From Gloeobacterales cyanobacterium ES-bin-313 (GTDB taxonomy: Bacteria; Cyanobacteriota; Cyanobacteriia; Gloeobacterales; Gloeobacteraceae), in the NCBI GenBank assembly GCA_014379585.1, contig JACMLN010000105.1:1-64000 (forward strand): 64,000 nucleotides of DNA. The letters are read 5' to 3'. The notes beneath the pieces are model-generated. The model searched no databases. It was not told the DNA's origin and worked only from the letters and a program-made list of their open reading frames with translations. Both the position numbers and the translations under genes were made by a program. Shown piece by piece: positions 43,293 to 52,757 of this stretch; the stretch's first letter is position 1, and each line of letters opens with the position of its first letter.

Positions 43293-46200
43293 ACACAAAA
43301 CTCCTCGGATCGACGGGTTTACTGGGGGATTTTTCGGCTGGTTTGCCACCCAAAGCTTTTTGGCGCTCAGGCAAAGCTTTTTGGATGAGGGCTTCGCGTT
43401 CGGTATTGGCCTGAACGCGCAGTTGTTGATCACGTTGGCGATCGAAGTAGGCACGCCCATCGATCCAGGTCTGTTCAGGACGGCTGTAGGTGGAGAGAGG
43501 TGAACCATTCCAGATCACAAAGTCCGCATCTTTGCCAACTTCGAGGGAACCGACGTACTTGTCGATGCCTAACTGTTTGGCCGGGTTGAGGGTGACGAGT
43601 TTAAGCGCTTCTGATTCGCTCATGCCACCGTACTTGACCGCTTTGGCGGCTTCGGTGTTTAAGCGGCGAGCCAGTTCGTCGCTATCGCTGTTGAAGGATG
43701 TGTTCACTCCTGTGGCGCTCATCAGCGCACCGTTATAGGGAATCGCATCGACAACTTCGTATTTGTAGCCCCACCAATCACTAAAGGAAGAACCGCCCGA
43801 TCCCGCTTTAGCAATGGCATTGGCGACTTTGTAACCTTCCAAGATGTGTTGAAAAGTGGCGACTCGAAAACCCTGGGCTTGGGCAACGCGAAGCAACATC
43901 AGCACTTCATCTTGACGGTAGGAATGGGCGTGGACGAGGCGTTTGCTCTGGAGGATCTCAGCCATCGCTTCGAGTTGGAGATCCCGGCGGGGGGGCATAG
44001 CGATTTGGCCTTTACGATATTTTTCCCAATTGCTCTCGTAGTCCCGTGCAGCGACAAAGGCATCTTTGATCAACTGCTCCACACCCATTCGGGATTTGGG
44101 ATAGCGCTTGGCACTACTATCCGCCCAGTTGCTCTGTTTGGGATTTTCGCCGAGGGCGAACTTAATGCCCTGGGGTGCTTCGCTAAATTTAAGCCCTTCG
44201 GGATCTTCGCCCCAGCGCAGTTTGATCACCTGGTTTTGGCCACCGATGGCGTTGGCTGACCCGTGGAGCAGGTTAGCAATGGTTAGACCGCCGCCGAGTT
44301 CGCGGTAGATACCAATGTCGGTGGCATCGACTACATCGCCGACGCGCACTTCGGCAGTGACGGCGTGGGTGGCTTCATTTACACCATTGCTGATGGCGGT
44401 GTGGGAATGGCAATCGATCAGACCCGGTGTTACTTGCTTGCCACTCCCATCGATGACCACAGCTCCAGATGGAACACTGAGATTTACGCCTACCCCAGCG
44501 ATTTTTCCTTGGTGAACCAGCAAGTCGGCTTTTTGGAGAATGCCTTGGGCACTGCTAGTCCAGATCGTCGCATTTTTGACCAAGAGCCACTCCGGTTGTA
44601 TCGGCGACTTAGCCATCCCAAAGGCACCAGCCGGATAGGTTTCCACCTCACTGAGGGGCGTTTCTGAAGGCACGGTTTCTGGGCTGGCTGCAAAAGGAGC
44701 AGTGCGGGTGCCAGTCCAATCGAGGATTTGCCCATCGGGGAGTTGGGCACTGCCACTCAGGATTTCGTTGGTTTTGTGGCCACTGAGGCGGACAATGCCC
44801 GTAGTTTGGCCGAAAGCTTTGGCGGGCACGAGAAGTACGATGTCGTCGTTATTGATTGCAGCTGTGGCATCGACACTGGCGAGGGTCGCTTTTGGCTTCT
44901 CCGCGTCACCTGTGATACTCAAAATATCTGGGCCTTTGCTGCTGGTCCAACGAAGTGTCCAAGTGCCCCGCAGATCTGCGTCGTCGGTCTTGCCTGTGGG
45001 ATATTCCTGGCCATCCACCCAGATATCGACAATTTTTGCCTTCGTGGTAAATAGATCGCCATCGGCAACAACAATATTTGCCACTTTTCCTGACTCTAAG
45101 GTGCCGTAGCGCCCAGAAACGCCAAACAGCTTGGCAGGCGCGATCGTCAAGGCTTCAAGGGCATCGCTGGGACTGAGACCCCGTTTAATCGCTTGGCGAA
45201 GTCTAGGCCAAAATGTATCTTCCGGTTTAGCCAATTTGTCGGTCGTCAGAGCAAACGGAATATTGGCCTTGGCAAGGCGAGCCAAGTTACTGGGAGCAAA
45301 GTTCCAGTGCTGGAGAGCCTCTAAATCGATGTCGAGGGCTTTTTCGGGGGTTTCAACTTCGGGTACTCCAGGGAAATCGAGGGGCACGATGATCGTCGAA
45401 CGACTCGCTTTTAATTGATCTAGTACCCGATACTCGTAGCCATTGCCCCGCAACCAACTGGTCAACTTGAACTCTTTGGCGATGCGCAGGGCACGCAGAA
45501 GATCTAACTCATCCCCCGCCTCAAAGACTACCGGTTCCTTCCCTTCAACGACGGGTTCGAGTGCTTTGAGGGCATCGTTGGTCTCAGGCCGCGTCATTTG
45601 GGGTTCGCGACTAGAAACAGCTTGGGCTTTGCTGTACCAATCGGCATCGAGCAACGTTTGGCGAATTAAAGCAATACTGCCCATCAACGAGCCTGGGTAA
45701 CTGTCTTCGCGAAAACCTGACTGCTCAAAGGCAATGTGCTGGGCGACCTGGGGGCGCAAAATCGAGCGGTTTTCATCGGTGCCACTCAAGTTGATCAAGG
45801 TACTCGTTCCTCGGAAAATGCCCCGTCCGGGAGTGACAAGGGCAACGGTGAATCCGAGGTTGCGCAACTTTTCTGTCTGCTTGGCATCGACCTTGAGCAC
45901 CGCGCTGGCACTACGTTGGGGGGTAATGCGCTCATTCCAAGCCGCTGCACCTGGTGTTGGGGTTTTCTTCTCTGGGGCGGCACCCATTTCAAAGCTGGAG
46001 CGCTCCACCTTCGGCTGCCATTCTTTCGGAAGATCTAAGTAGGCGTAACTATTAATAAAGCCGGGATAGATGGTGCGACCCGACAGATCCCAGATCCGCG
46101 CATCGGCGGGCACGGGCAAATTCTCGCCAACACCGACGATCACACCATTACGAATGACCAGGACACCTTTTGGGATCGTGCGCTCAGGAGAAACGACAAT

Positions 46201-46341
46201 CCGAACATTGATCAGCGCGTGCACCAAGGGATTTTTGGTGTGCAAACCCTCTGTCGGGGCTGCTTGAGGAATCTGAGCGAGGGCTGGACTCGTCAAAGCA
46301 CAAAGAGCAAGGCACACCAAAGAGCGAGACAATGCAGCCAT
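43219..46341 (-). CDS. Exported two-module amidohydrolase
   Basis: A 1040-residue secreted protein with a signal peptide (cut near ALAQ, residue ~23). The first amidohydrolase-like module (~35-460) ends with the usual LFGVSGRYGTLESGKVANIV but has YPGFINSYAYL where HxH should be, so it lacks metal ligands. A beta-rich spacer (~460-580) follows. The second module (~590-1000) has the intact VTPGLIDCHSHTAIS motif and GTLEVGKDAD-like GSLEVGKDADFVIW, and should be a metal-dependent hydrolase or dipeptidase of the imidazolonepropionase type. GGAG precedes the ATG by five bases. It is followed by an overlapping paralogue. The substrate is unknown. Confidence 0.85.
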   Translation of the reverse strand: MAALSRSLVCLALCALTSPALAQIPQAAPTEGLHTKNPLVHALINVRIVVSPERTIPKGVLVIRNGVIVGVGENLPVPADARIWDLSGRTIYPGFINSYAYLDLPKEWQPKVERSSFEMGAAPEKKTPTPGAAAWNERITPQRSASAVLKVDAKQTEKLRNLGFTVALVTPGRGIFRGTSTLINLSGTDENRSILRPQVAQHIAFEQSGFREDSYPGSLMGSIALIRQTLLDADWYSKAQAVSSREPQMTRPETNDALKALEPVVEGKEPVVFEAGDELDLLRALRIAKEFKLTSWLRGNGYEYRVLDQLKASRSTIIVPLDFPGVPEVETPEKALDIDLEALQHWNFAPSNLARLAKANIPFALTTDKLAKPEDTFWPRLRQAIKRGLSPSDALEALTIAPAKLFGVSGRYGTLESGKVANIVVADGDLFTTKAKIVDIWVDGQEYPTGKTDDADLRGTWTLRWTSSKGPDILSITGDAEKPKATLASVDATAAINNDDIVLLVPAKAFGQTTGIVRLSGHKTNEILSGSAQLPDGQILDWTGTRTAPFAASPETVPSETPLSEVETYPAGAFGMAKSPIQPEWLLVKNATIWTSSAQGILQKADLLVHQGKIAGVGVNLSVPSGAVVIDGSGKQVTPGLIDCHSHTAISNGVNEATHAVTAEVRVGDVVDATDIGIYRELGGGLTIANLLHGSANAIGGQNQVIKLRWGEDPEGLKFSEAPQGIKFALGENPKQSNWADSSAKRYPKSRMGVEQLIKDAFVAARDYESNWEKYRKGQIAMPPRRDLQLEAMAEILQSKRLVHAHSYRQDEVLMLLRVAQAQGFRVATFQHILEGYKVANAIAKAGSGGSSFSDWWGYKYEVVDAIPYNGALMSATGVNTSFNSDSDELARRLNTEAAKAVKYGGMSESEALKLVTLNPAKQLGIDKYVGSLEVGKDADFVIWNGSPLSTYSRPEQTWIDGRAYFDRQRDQQLRVQANTEREALIQKALPERQKALGGKPAEKSPSKPVDPRSFVYVQEYHSLYHNGGSSHAYSGHGDE

Positions 46342-46438
46342 AGGACTCCAAAGCGAAGCAATTGGAGCGAATCTAGCGTGTTCTCGCTATGGTATGGGTG
46401 TCGTAGAGAGCGAGAAATAAATTCTTAATATTTCGACA

Positions 46439-46780
46439 TTATGCGCAAGTAGCTTCGAGCAGTAGAGCGTGAGCAGCCGCTAAAGATTCTGGCTTGGCTG
46501 AATAGTTATCGATATAGAGGTCGAGCCATTGTTGCATTGAGGGCGGATCTGGATAGTTTTCGCTGAGCAGAGCGCAAGCTGCGTGGGCATCTTGGTGACC
46601 GAGCAAACCCAAAGCACAGCGGATCGCCAAGACTTGCAACCGAGTAAGCAGGTCGAGTTCGTTGACTGAGATGCCAAATAAGGCCAGTACCGCTTCCCAG
46701 CTGTTCATCAGCAGGGTGGGGCGCTCATCAATAATGACGAGGTGCGGCAGGAAGCAAGTTGGGGATGGAGTTGTGATCAT
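46439..46780 (-). CDS. Small hypothetical protein
   Basis: A 113-residue all-helical looking protein (LTRLQVLAIRCALGLLGHQ, PSMQQWLDLYIDNYS) without motifs I recognise and without a membrane segment. The ATG at 46780 has no clear ribosome binding site. Amino-acid use is ordinary and the frame has no better alternative on either strand, so I consider it a probable gene. It lies 97 bases upstream of the amidohydrolase gene on the same strand. Confidence 0.5.
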   Translation of the reverse strand: MITTPSPTCFLPHLVIIDERPTLLMNSWEAVLALFGISVNELDLLTRLQVLAIRCALGLLGHQDAHAACALLSENYPDPPSMQQWLDLYIDNYSAKPESLAAAHALLLEATCA

Positions 46781-46897
46781 GGATCTGTTGTGCGCAGTCG
46801 AGGATAGCTTACCCGCAGATGGGGTACAGCCATCACAGTGTCTCTACGGATTCTCCGCCTCCATCTCTAGGCAGATTTCAGAAAATAAATTATGAAA

Positions 46898-47050
46898 TAA
46901 GCGGGATGGGCAGTTGCACAGAGACCCGCTATGGTACACTCTACGCTTGGAAGGGGGGTATTCCTGTATGTAGTCCAAGGGAACAGGGCGGACTACTCAG
47001 GGATCCCAAAGCTAGGGGCCGTAGCCTGTCCGCACGGTCCTCTTTTATTT
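46898..47050. ncRNA. Candidate structured RNA in the 46781-47103 intergenic region
   Basis: A 323-base stretch without a gene that contains several strong stems in order: AGCGGG (46900) with CCCGCT (46925), CTTGGA (46946) with TCCAAG (46974), and GCGGAC (46988) with GTCCGC (47028), the last enclosing the palindrome GGGATCCC (47000). The plus strand then has CCTCTTTTATTTT. Such density of pairing suggests a stable RNA, perhaps 6S-like. I could not match it to a known family, and the strand is uncertain. Confidence 0.35.
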
Positions 47051-47103
47051 TCCCAATTCCAATCGTAGAAAAAAGTTGTAGAGCAACAATTATACAGACT
47101 AGA

Positions 47104-47625
47104 TTACTTAGAGACTCGGTGCTCCGCCCAAGTGCGCAGACGAATCTTGCTGGCGATGTACAGAGGAAATTGGTAATGTTCGGCAAGCAGCCAGCCTACC
47201 AAAATAAGATGTACAGATAGGGTCAAGCCCGTCCAAAGTGCAGGCAAAAACGTCTGGGTACCGAGAGCAATTTGGGTCAGTGGAATAGAACAGGCGGAGA
47301 ACCACACCAGCGCCGGCGGGAAAATAATCAAGGCTAGCCCGACAAACCAGATGACCAGGGTCAGGTCCAAGTCTTCGCGGTGGACAGACTGCCAGTTGCG
47401 ACCATTCCAACGCCAACTGAGCGGTTGAGAACTGTCCTCGACCCGCAAAGTATTTTCTTCTAGATCTGCTGTAAAAATATGTCGGCAGAAGTTACAGGCA
47501 AAAGCGTCTGTAAGCACAAGGCCAGAGATTTCGCCGTGGCGACAGATGGGGCAGGCGTAAACATCTCTGTAGTCGAGACGATGCTTCGGGTGCACAGACT
47601 TACTAGATGGGTTCACAGGAGACAT
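47104..47625 (-). CDS. Zinc-ribbon membrane protein, unknown function
   Basis: A 173-residue protein with an N-terminal zinc ribbon (CPICRHG at ~25-31, CNFCRH at ~44-49), a short beta-rich part (LSWRWNGRNWQSV), and two membrane helices (~90-112 and ~127-148). A conserved-looking cytoplasmic tail follows. I take it for a cyanobacterial family of unknown role. The ATG at 47625 is the only reasonable start. Confidence 0.7.
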   Translation of the reverse strand: MSPVNPSSKSVHPKHRLDYRDVYACPICRHGEISGLVLTDAFACNFCRHIFTADLEENTLRVEDSSQPLSWRWNGRNWQSVHREDLDLTLVIWFVGLALIIFPPALVWFSACSIPLTQIALGTQTFLPALWTGLTLSVHLILVGWLLAEHYQFPLYIASKIRLRTWAEHRVSK

Positions 47626-47700
47626 TGCGGCGCGACAACATCCTACTAGCCTTCCAGAAAATTTGCAGAAGTGGTAGTTATTTTAGGAATTGTTCACGAT

Positions 47701-47952
47701 TTAATAGCGTTCCAAACTGGAAGAAAAGAGCGGCTCGACATGAACGGCTTGAATCCGGCTTGGGCGTATACAAAGGTATTCCCCTTCGGCCTGAAGCGGA
47801 ATATGTAAAAAGTCGCTACTTTCTTGCGCCTGGACGAAAAAGATCTGCTGGATCAAGTCGTTCACTTCTTTGCTCGTGCGCATCCGAACGGTTTGGGGAT
47901 GCCCACCTTCCATGATCAGGTGTAGGGCGTACTCTGAAGGTGTTTTTGCCAT
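47701..47952 (-). CDS. Small soluble protein, unknown function
   Basis: About 83 residues from the ATG at 47952; a GTG two codons earlier is also possible. It is mixed alpha/beta with TVRMRTSKEVNDLIQQIFF and HIPLQAEGEYLCIRPSRIQA; the latter resembles a small beta strand pair ending in a ligand- or partner-binding edge. No catalytic motif. It is the kind of short conserved gene common in cyanobacteria. It is divergent from pmbA with ~95 bp between. Confidence 0.65.
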   Translation of the reverse strand: MAKTPSEYALHLIMEGGHPQTVRMRTSKEVNDLIQQIFFVQAQESSDFLHIPLQAEGEYLCIRPSRIQAVHVEPLFSSSLERY

Positions 47953-48047
47953 AGCCACTCTCGCTTTGTCCGCCCTCAGTATGCCTGGAATTGAGGGTCG
48001 AACACACTTTTTGTTTGTTATCCTCTAAGTTCGATTGAGGGAAAGTT

Positions 48048-49349
48048 GTGAGCGAAGTCGTTGAGAAGTTGATCGATCTGGCCGCCCGCAGAGGGATCAG
48101 CGCTGAAGTGTACTACACAGAGCGGGATGAAACCCCCGTTGAATTTGAAACCAACCGCCTCAAAACCCTCAGTACTTCGGCGACGACAGGGATTGCTCTG
48201 CGGGTGATCGACGAAGGCCGCCTCGGTTTTGCCAGTTCTACCGATCTCAGCCGCACCGAACAGTTGCTCGAAGCCGCCCTCGAAACTTCGCGCTCAGGAG
48301 ACCCTGTCGAATTTGACTTCTCTTCAGCCGTCTTGACATCGAGCCAGACAGATTACATCGCTCCTGATACTGCACACTTTGTCGCTCAAGGCGAGGTGCT
48401 GGTCGAAAAAGTCCATGGCTACAACCCAGAGATTATCGTCGGGGTTGGCTTCACAACCCGTCGCTCCCGAACCATATTTGCGACGACTAACGGCAGTTAC
48501 GGAGAGCGCCAACGTTCAACTGTGACGGCTTCTTTGTCGGGCAACTTGGTGCGCGGCGAAGATCTGCTCGATGTCTACAGTTACAGTGTCGCCCGCGAGG
48601 CAGAACCGGACTACGACCAATTGCTTCAAGAACTTGTCACCAAGTTCCGACTTGCCGAAGCAAGTGCCCAGGTCAGCAGTGGCAGTCTGCCCGTGTACTT
48701 TTCACCGAGAGCCGCTGCTTCCACCCTCGGCAGTCTCTTTCGCACCGTGCTCTCCGGTCAGGCTGTTTGCCAGAAAACTTCACCTCTAAGCGACAAAGTT
48801 GGTCATACCCTCTTTCATCCTGCTCTGACGGTCTACGAGGATCCGAGTATCGGCATTTCTGCATCGACGTTTGACGATGAAGGTACCCCGACAACGGCAA
48901 AGCAATTCATTGCTCAAGGCATCGTGCGCGAGTTTTACTGGGATCGCACCTGGGGGGCTCGCGCTGGTATGCCTTTGGGCGGCAATGGTTTTCGCGGTGG
49001 TGTCAGTCGGCCTAGCCCTTCGATGATGAACTTCTGCATGGCTCCTGGTCAGACCACCGAAGCGGAATTGCTCAGTTCGATCAAAGACGGCATCTGGGTC
49101 GAACAGGTACTCGGCGCAGGCCAGTCCAACATGCTTGCGGGGGAATTCTCGGTCAACTTGGATCTCGGCTACCGCATCCAAAACGGCGAAATCGTCGGTC
49201 GGATCAAAAACACCATGGTCGCAGGCAATCTCTTTGAAGCCTTCAACGACGATCTTCAAGCCCTTAGCGCCGAGCAAACCTGGGTCTTTGGTTCCGCCCT
49301 CCTTCCCGGAATCCTGTTCCGAAAACTTGGCGTAGCTGCCCGCAGCTAG
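48048..49349 (+). CDS. pmbA: TldE/PmbA-family metalloprotease subunit
   Basis: A 433-residue protein of the TldD/TldE (PmbA) family. In other bacteria TldD and TldE form a heterodimeric protease that trims modified peptides; the TldE subunit has no zinc site. There is no HExxxH in this sequence, so it is the PmbA/TldE type. Typical stretches are YYTERDETPVEFETNRLK, GIALRVIDEGRLGFASS, GLMPLGGNGFRGG-like GMPLGGNGFRGG and VNLDLGYRIQNGEIVGRIKN. The start is GTG 48048 after GAGGGAAAG. The tldD partner is not in the window. Confidence 0.92.
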   Translation: MSEVVEKLIDLAARRGISAEVYYTERDETPVEFETNRLKTLSTSATTGIALRVIDEGRLGFASSTDLSRTEQLLEAALETSRSGDPVEFDFSSAVLTSSQTDYIAPDTAHFVAQGEVLVEKVHGYNPEIIVGVGFTTRRSRTIFATTNGSYGERQRSTVTASLSGNLVRGEDLLDVYSYSVAREAEPDYDQLLQELVTKFRLAEASAQVSSGSLPVYFSPRAAASTLGSLFRTVLSGQAVCQKTSPLSDKVGHTLFHPALTVYEDPSIGISASTFDDEGTPTTAKQFIAQGIVREFYWDRTWGARAGMPLGGNGFRGGVSRPSPSMMNFCMAPGQTTEAELLSSIKDGIWVEQVLGAGQSNMLAGEFSVNLDLGYRIQNGEIVGRIKNTMVAGNLFEAFNDDLQALSAEQTWVFGSALLPGILFRKLGVAARS

Positions 49350-49481
49350 ATTCCCCCCACAGATTTCATCTCACAGTTGGAATTTCTCCGCAGACGGGAG
49401 AAGTTCTGGAAACTCAACGCGAGATCCTGTTGTGTTTTTGACTTGATAGTGAGAGACTTAGATTAGTTGAGCTTTAGGTGA

Positions 49482-49679
49482 ATGCTAATGCTTTCAGTTC
49501 TGTTTTCAATTGCTGCGTTTGTCGTTGTGCTTGCGGTTCTGGGTTTGGTGTTCAAGATCATTGCGATCCCCTTCGTGCTCATCGGTTTTGTCACTCACAA
49601 CTTTCTGCCAATCGCTCTTGTTGGCGGTGGCCTTTGGTGGTATTTCAATAGTCGCCAGAAACAGCTTCCTGGCGGATAG
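49482..49679 (+). CDS. Small two-helix membrane protein
   Basis: A 65-residue, very hydrophobic protein with helices at ~3-35 (LSVLFSIAAFVVVLAVLGLV) and ~42-57 (LPIALVGGGLWWYF), ending in a polar tail RQKQLPGG. It ends 26 bases before a strong intrinsic terminator, which supports a real transcribed gene. No family recognised. Confidence 0.6.
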   Translation: MLMLSVLFSIAAFVVVLAVLGLVFKIIAIPFVLIGFVTHNFLPIALVGGGLWWYFNSRQKQLPGG

Positions 49680-49705
49680 TCAAGCTTCAAAGGAACTCCA
49701 GGCCA

Positions 49706-49733
49706 GCCAGGGTTTTGACACCCTGGCTTTTTT
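49706..49733 (+). terminator. Rho-independent terminator
   Basis: GCCAGGG, a TTTTGACA loop, CCCTGGC, then six T, ending the small membrane-protein transcript. Confidence 0.85.
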
Positions 49734-49824
49734 GTTGCCGGAGGGGAGAAGTTTTCTAGAAAACGCATGAAAGGCTAGCGACTATGATCGCCGCTTGCGG
49801 TCTGGCAGATCTTGTCGTCAGTGA

Positions 49825-51561
49825 TTATTTCACAGCCTGTTCAAGTTGGTACTGATTCCAAAGTCGAGCATAGATGCCACTTTGACGGATGAGTTCGCTA
49901 TGGGAGCCACTTTCGGCGATTTGGCCGCGATCCATGACCAAGATGCGGTCAGCAGAGGCAGCAGCACTAAGGCGATGCGTGATCAATAGGGTTGTCCGGC
50001 TTTCGCGGGCAAGTTCTTTGAGAACCTCCTCGGCGGTCTGGTTATCGACGCTGGAGAGGGCATCGTCGAGCACGAGTACGGGGGCTTGTACCAAGAAGGC
50101 ACGGGCGAGGGCAACGCGCTGGCGTTGGCCACCGGAGAGGGTGATTCCTCGCTCCCCAACCAGGGTTTGGTAGCCTTTCGGGAAGATGGCAATCTCTTCG
50201 GCAATGCGGGCGCGATGGGCCGCAGCACTGACCTCTGCGTCAGTGGCATTGGGCCGACCGTAGCGAATATTTTCTTCGACAGTGGCGCTAAACAAAAAAC
50301 TGTCTTGAGGAACGTAGGCGATGGCGGAGCGCAGGTCTACAAGACGCAAGTCTGTAATATCCAAGCCATCGAGAAAAATTTGTTCAGGGTTGATTTCGAG
50401 CAAGCGGAGGAGCGCATTGGCCAAGGTCGATTTGCCAGAACCAATCGGGCCGACCATTGCCACCGTTTCACCAGCGCGGATCGTGAAGTTGAGGTGATCG
50501 AGAACAGGGCGTTCACTCCCTGGAAAGTAGTAAGTCAAGTTGCGAACTTCCAACTCGCCTTCTACAGCACCCAGAACTTTTGCGTCGGGCGCGTCTTGGA
50601 TCGTCGGTGGCACAGCAAGGATTTTTTCGATGCGGTCGATACTCACTTGCCCACGCTGGTAGGTGGTGATCGTAAAACCGAGCAAGGCGGTCGGAAAGAC
50701 AAGGCGTTCGATATAGATCGCCAAAGCGGCAAACGCACCGATGCTCAACGTTCCATCGGCGAGGCGTGGCCCACCGAACCACAACAGAACCAGCAAACTC
50801 GCACTCGCGAGGGCACCGAGAAGCGGAAAGACAATATTGCGGCTGAGGGCAAGACGGAGATTGGCCTCCATCAGTTGATCATTTTTGCGATCAAAGGCTT
50901 GACGCTCATTTTCCTCTTGGGCGTAGACTTTGATCAGCGAAATGCCGTTGAGATCTTCCTGGATCAATGAACTTACTTGGTCGAGTCCCTGTTGAACCGC
51001 GATCTGCTCGTTGCGCAATCGATCCGCAAACAGCCATACCGATCCAAACATCAGCGGATACACTGCAAGCGAAGCGAGGGTAAGAGGAACATCCAAGCCA
51101 AGCATGACAGGTAAGGTCAACAAATAAGCAAAGAAAGTATTGATAATACTAAGAATGGCAAAACCCAAGAGACGGCGCACGCTATCGACATCGCTCGTGG
51201 CGCGGTTGATCAAGTCACCGACAGGGTTTTTGGCAAAGTACGAAGGTGCCATGCGCAGGAGATGGGCAAAGATTTGGCCTTTAAGATCAAATTCCACCAG
51301 TCGGCCAATGCTAAAAATCAGCACCCGCGACCAGACACGGATGAAGGCCATGACTGTTGCGAGCCCGAGAATCAGCCCTGTGTAATACAAGATCCCTTGA
51401 TACTGTAAGTTTTTACCCAGATCGTCGATGGCAACCTTGAGGAGCCACGGAATCAGAACACCGAGGGCATTGGTGATCAAAAGGGTAAAAATGCCGAGGA
51501 AGAGCTTGGCCTTGTGGGGGCGCAAGTAAGTCCAAAGTTGGGCAAGCGAAGCGTTAGCCAT
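49825..51561 (-). CDS. ABC exporter half-transporter (MsbA/MdlA-like)
   Basis: About 578 residues: a six-helix exporter membrane domain (~15-300) fused to a nucleotide-binding domain. Walker A is GPIGSGKST, the signature is LSGGQRQRVALAR, and Walker B is VLVLDDALSSVD. The residue after Walker B is Asp where active sites normally have Glu, as in the degenerate halves of heterodimeric exporters such as MdlA or YheI, so it may pair with another half-transporter encoded elsewhere. The frame opens at TTG 51591; ATG 51561 with GGAAG before it is preferred. Substrate unknown, lipid or drug likely. Divergent from the HcyBio gene, 44 bases apart. Confidence 0.92.
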   Translation of the reverse strand: MANASLAQLWTYLRPHKAKLFLGIFTLLITNALGVLIPWLLKVAIDDLGKNLQYQGILYYTGLILGLATVMAFIRVWSRVLIFSIGRLVEFDLKGQIFAHLLRMAPSYFAKNPVGDLINRATSDVDSVRRLLGFAILSIINTFFAYLLTLPVMLGLDVPLTLASLAVYPLMFGSVWLFADRLRNEQIAVQQGLDQVSSLIQEDLNGISLIKVYAQEENERQAFDRKNDQLMEANLRLALSRNIVFPLLGALASASLLVLLWFGGPRLADGTLSIGAFAALAIYIERLVFPTALLGFTITTYQRGQVSIDRIEKILAVPPTIQDAPDAKVLGAVEGELEVRNLTYYFPGSERPVLDHLNFTIRAGETVAMVGPIGSGKSTLANALLRLLEINPEQIFLDGLDITDLRLVDLRSAIAYVPQDSFLFSATVEENIRYGRPNATDAEVSAAAHRARIAEEIAIFPKGYQTLVGERGITLSGGQRQRVALARAFLVQAPVLVLDDALSSVDNQTAEEVLKELARESRTTLLITHRLSAAASADRILVMDRGQIAESGSHSELIRQSGIYARLWNQYQLEQAVK

Positions 51562-51605
51562 GGCTTCCAATGTAGCCCAGTTGGCACTCAAGTAGGATGG
51601 GTAAC

Positions 51606-52757
51606 ATGCCTAGCATTGCCGAAATTAATGACCGCATCCGCAAAGGGACTGTGCGGGTGATGACAACCTGTGAGCTGAAGCAAGCCGTTGCGGAGCGAGG
51701 GGTTGAGCGTGTTGCCGAACATGTAGATGTGATCACCACGGGTACTTTTGAACCCATGGAATCCAGTGGTATTGTTCTCAATCTTGGTCATACCGACCCG
51801 CCGATCCGCCTGCACAAAGCGACTTTGAACGGCGTAGATGCTTACTGTGGGATCGGGGCAGTGGATCTGTACTTGGGGGCAGCCCAAGCAGGCGAAGATC
51901 TCAACTACGGGGGTGGGCATGTCATCGCTGCCCTTGTCGCCGGAAAATCTGTGCAGTTTCGGGCGACGGGGATGGTCAGTGACTGTTTTCCGCGTCGCAG
52001 TTTTGATACCCAGATCACCTTAAATTCGGTGAATCAGTGCTATCTTTTTAACCCGCGCAACGCGTACCAAAATTTTATCGTCGGTGTGAACGGTGGCGAC
52101 CGACCGCTGTACACCTATTTGGGGACTTTGCAAGCACGCCTTGGCAACGCGATTTACGCAAGCCCTGGCGCACTTTCCCCTTTGATCAACGATCCCCAGC
52201 TTAAAAGTATTGGTATCGGCACCCGCATTTTTTTAGGGGGTGGTGTCGGCTATATCGCCTGGGAAGGAACTCAACATTTTCCGTTGCAAAAGCGGATGCC
52301 CAATGAAACACCGATTGGGCCAGCAGCGACCCTCGCTTTGATCGGAGATCTCAAACAGATGGCTCCGCGTTGGGTTAGAGGCTGTCGCTTTCACAACTAC
52401 GGGCCTTCATTGATGCTTGGTGTCGGTATCCCCTTGCCTGTTACAGATCCATCGGTCGTCTTCGCTGCGTCCGTTTTGGACAGGGATGTCGTTGCTCCTG
52501 TGATCGACTTCGCCATTCCAAGACGGGTTCGGCCAAGCTTCGGCCTCGTCACCTACGAACAACTTAAAAGCGGTCACATCACCATTGAGGGGCAGCGGAT
52601 TCGGACTGCGCCCCTTGCTAGCATTGCTTTTTCCATGCAGGTCGCCCAAGAACTACAAAATTGGATTCGTTCAGGTCGCTTCGAATTGACAGAACCAGTC
52701 GCTCCTTTGCCCCTTGAACGCAATTTCTTGGCGCAGGATCAGACAATTCTGCGCTAG
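51606..52757 (+). CDS. Homocysteine biosynthesis protein (HcyBio/DUF39)
   Basis: About 383 residues. The DUF39/HcyBio family is known from methanogens and sulfate reducers, where it takes part in sulfide incorporation into aspartate semialdehyde to form homocysteine; cyanobacteria carry the single-domain form. Visible features are TIAEINDRI-like SIAEINDRIRKG, TTGTFEPMESSG, LNLGHTDPPIRL, the conserved Cys in DAYCGIGAVDLYLGA, LNYGGGHVI and IFLGGGVGYIAWEGTQH. ATG 51606 has AGGA eight bases upstream and is preferred to ATG 51597. Its stop abuts the lepB stop (tail to tail, no gap). Confidence 0.88.
   Translation: MPSIAEINDRIRKGTVRVMTTCELKQAVAERGVERVAEHVDVITTGTFEPMESSGIVLNLGHTDPPIRLHKATLNGVDAYCGIGAVDLYLGAAQAGEDLNYGGGHVIAALVAGKSVQFRATGMVSDCFPRRSFDTQITLNSVNQCYLFNPRNAYQNFIVGVNGGDRPLYTYLGTLQARLGNAIYASPGALSPLINDPQLKSIGIGTRIFLGGGVGYIAWEGTQHFPLQKRMPNETPIGPAATLALIGDLKQMAPRWVRGCRFHNYGPSLMLGVGIPLPVTDPSVVFAASVLDRDVVAPVIDFAIPRRVRPSFGLVTYEQLKSGHITIEGQRIRTAPLASIAFSMQVAQELQNWIRSGRFELTEPVAPLPLERNFLAQDQTILR

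Noticed and set aside
50086-50970. 294-codon plus-strand frame
   Set aside because: Antisense to the ABC exporter; no motif, while the exporter is unmistakable.
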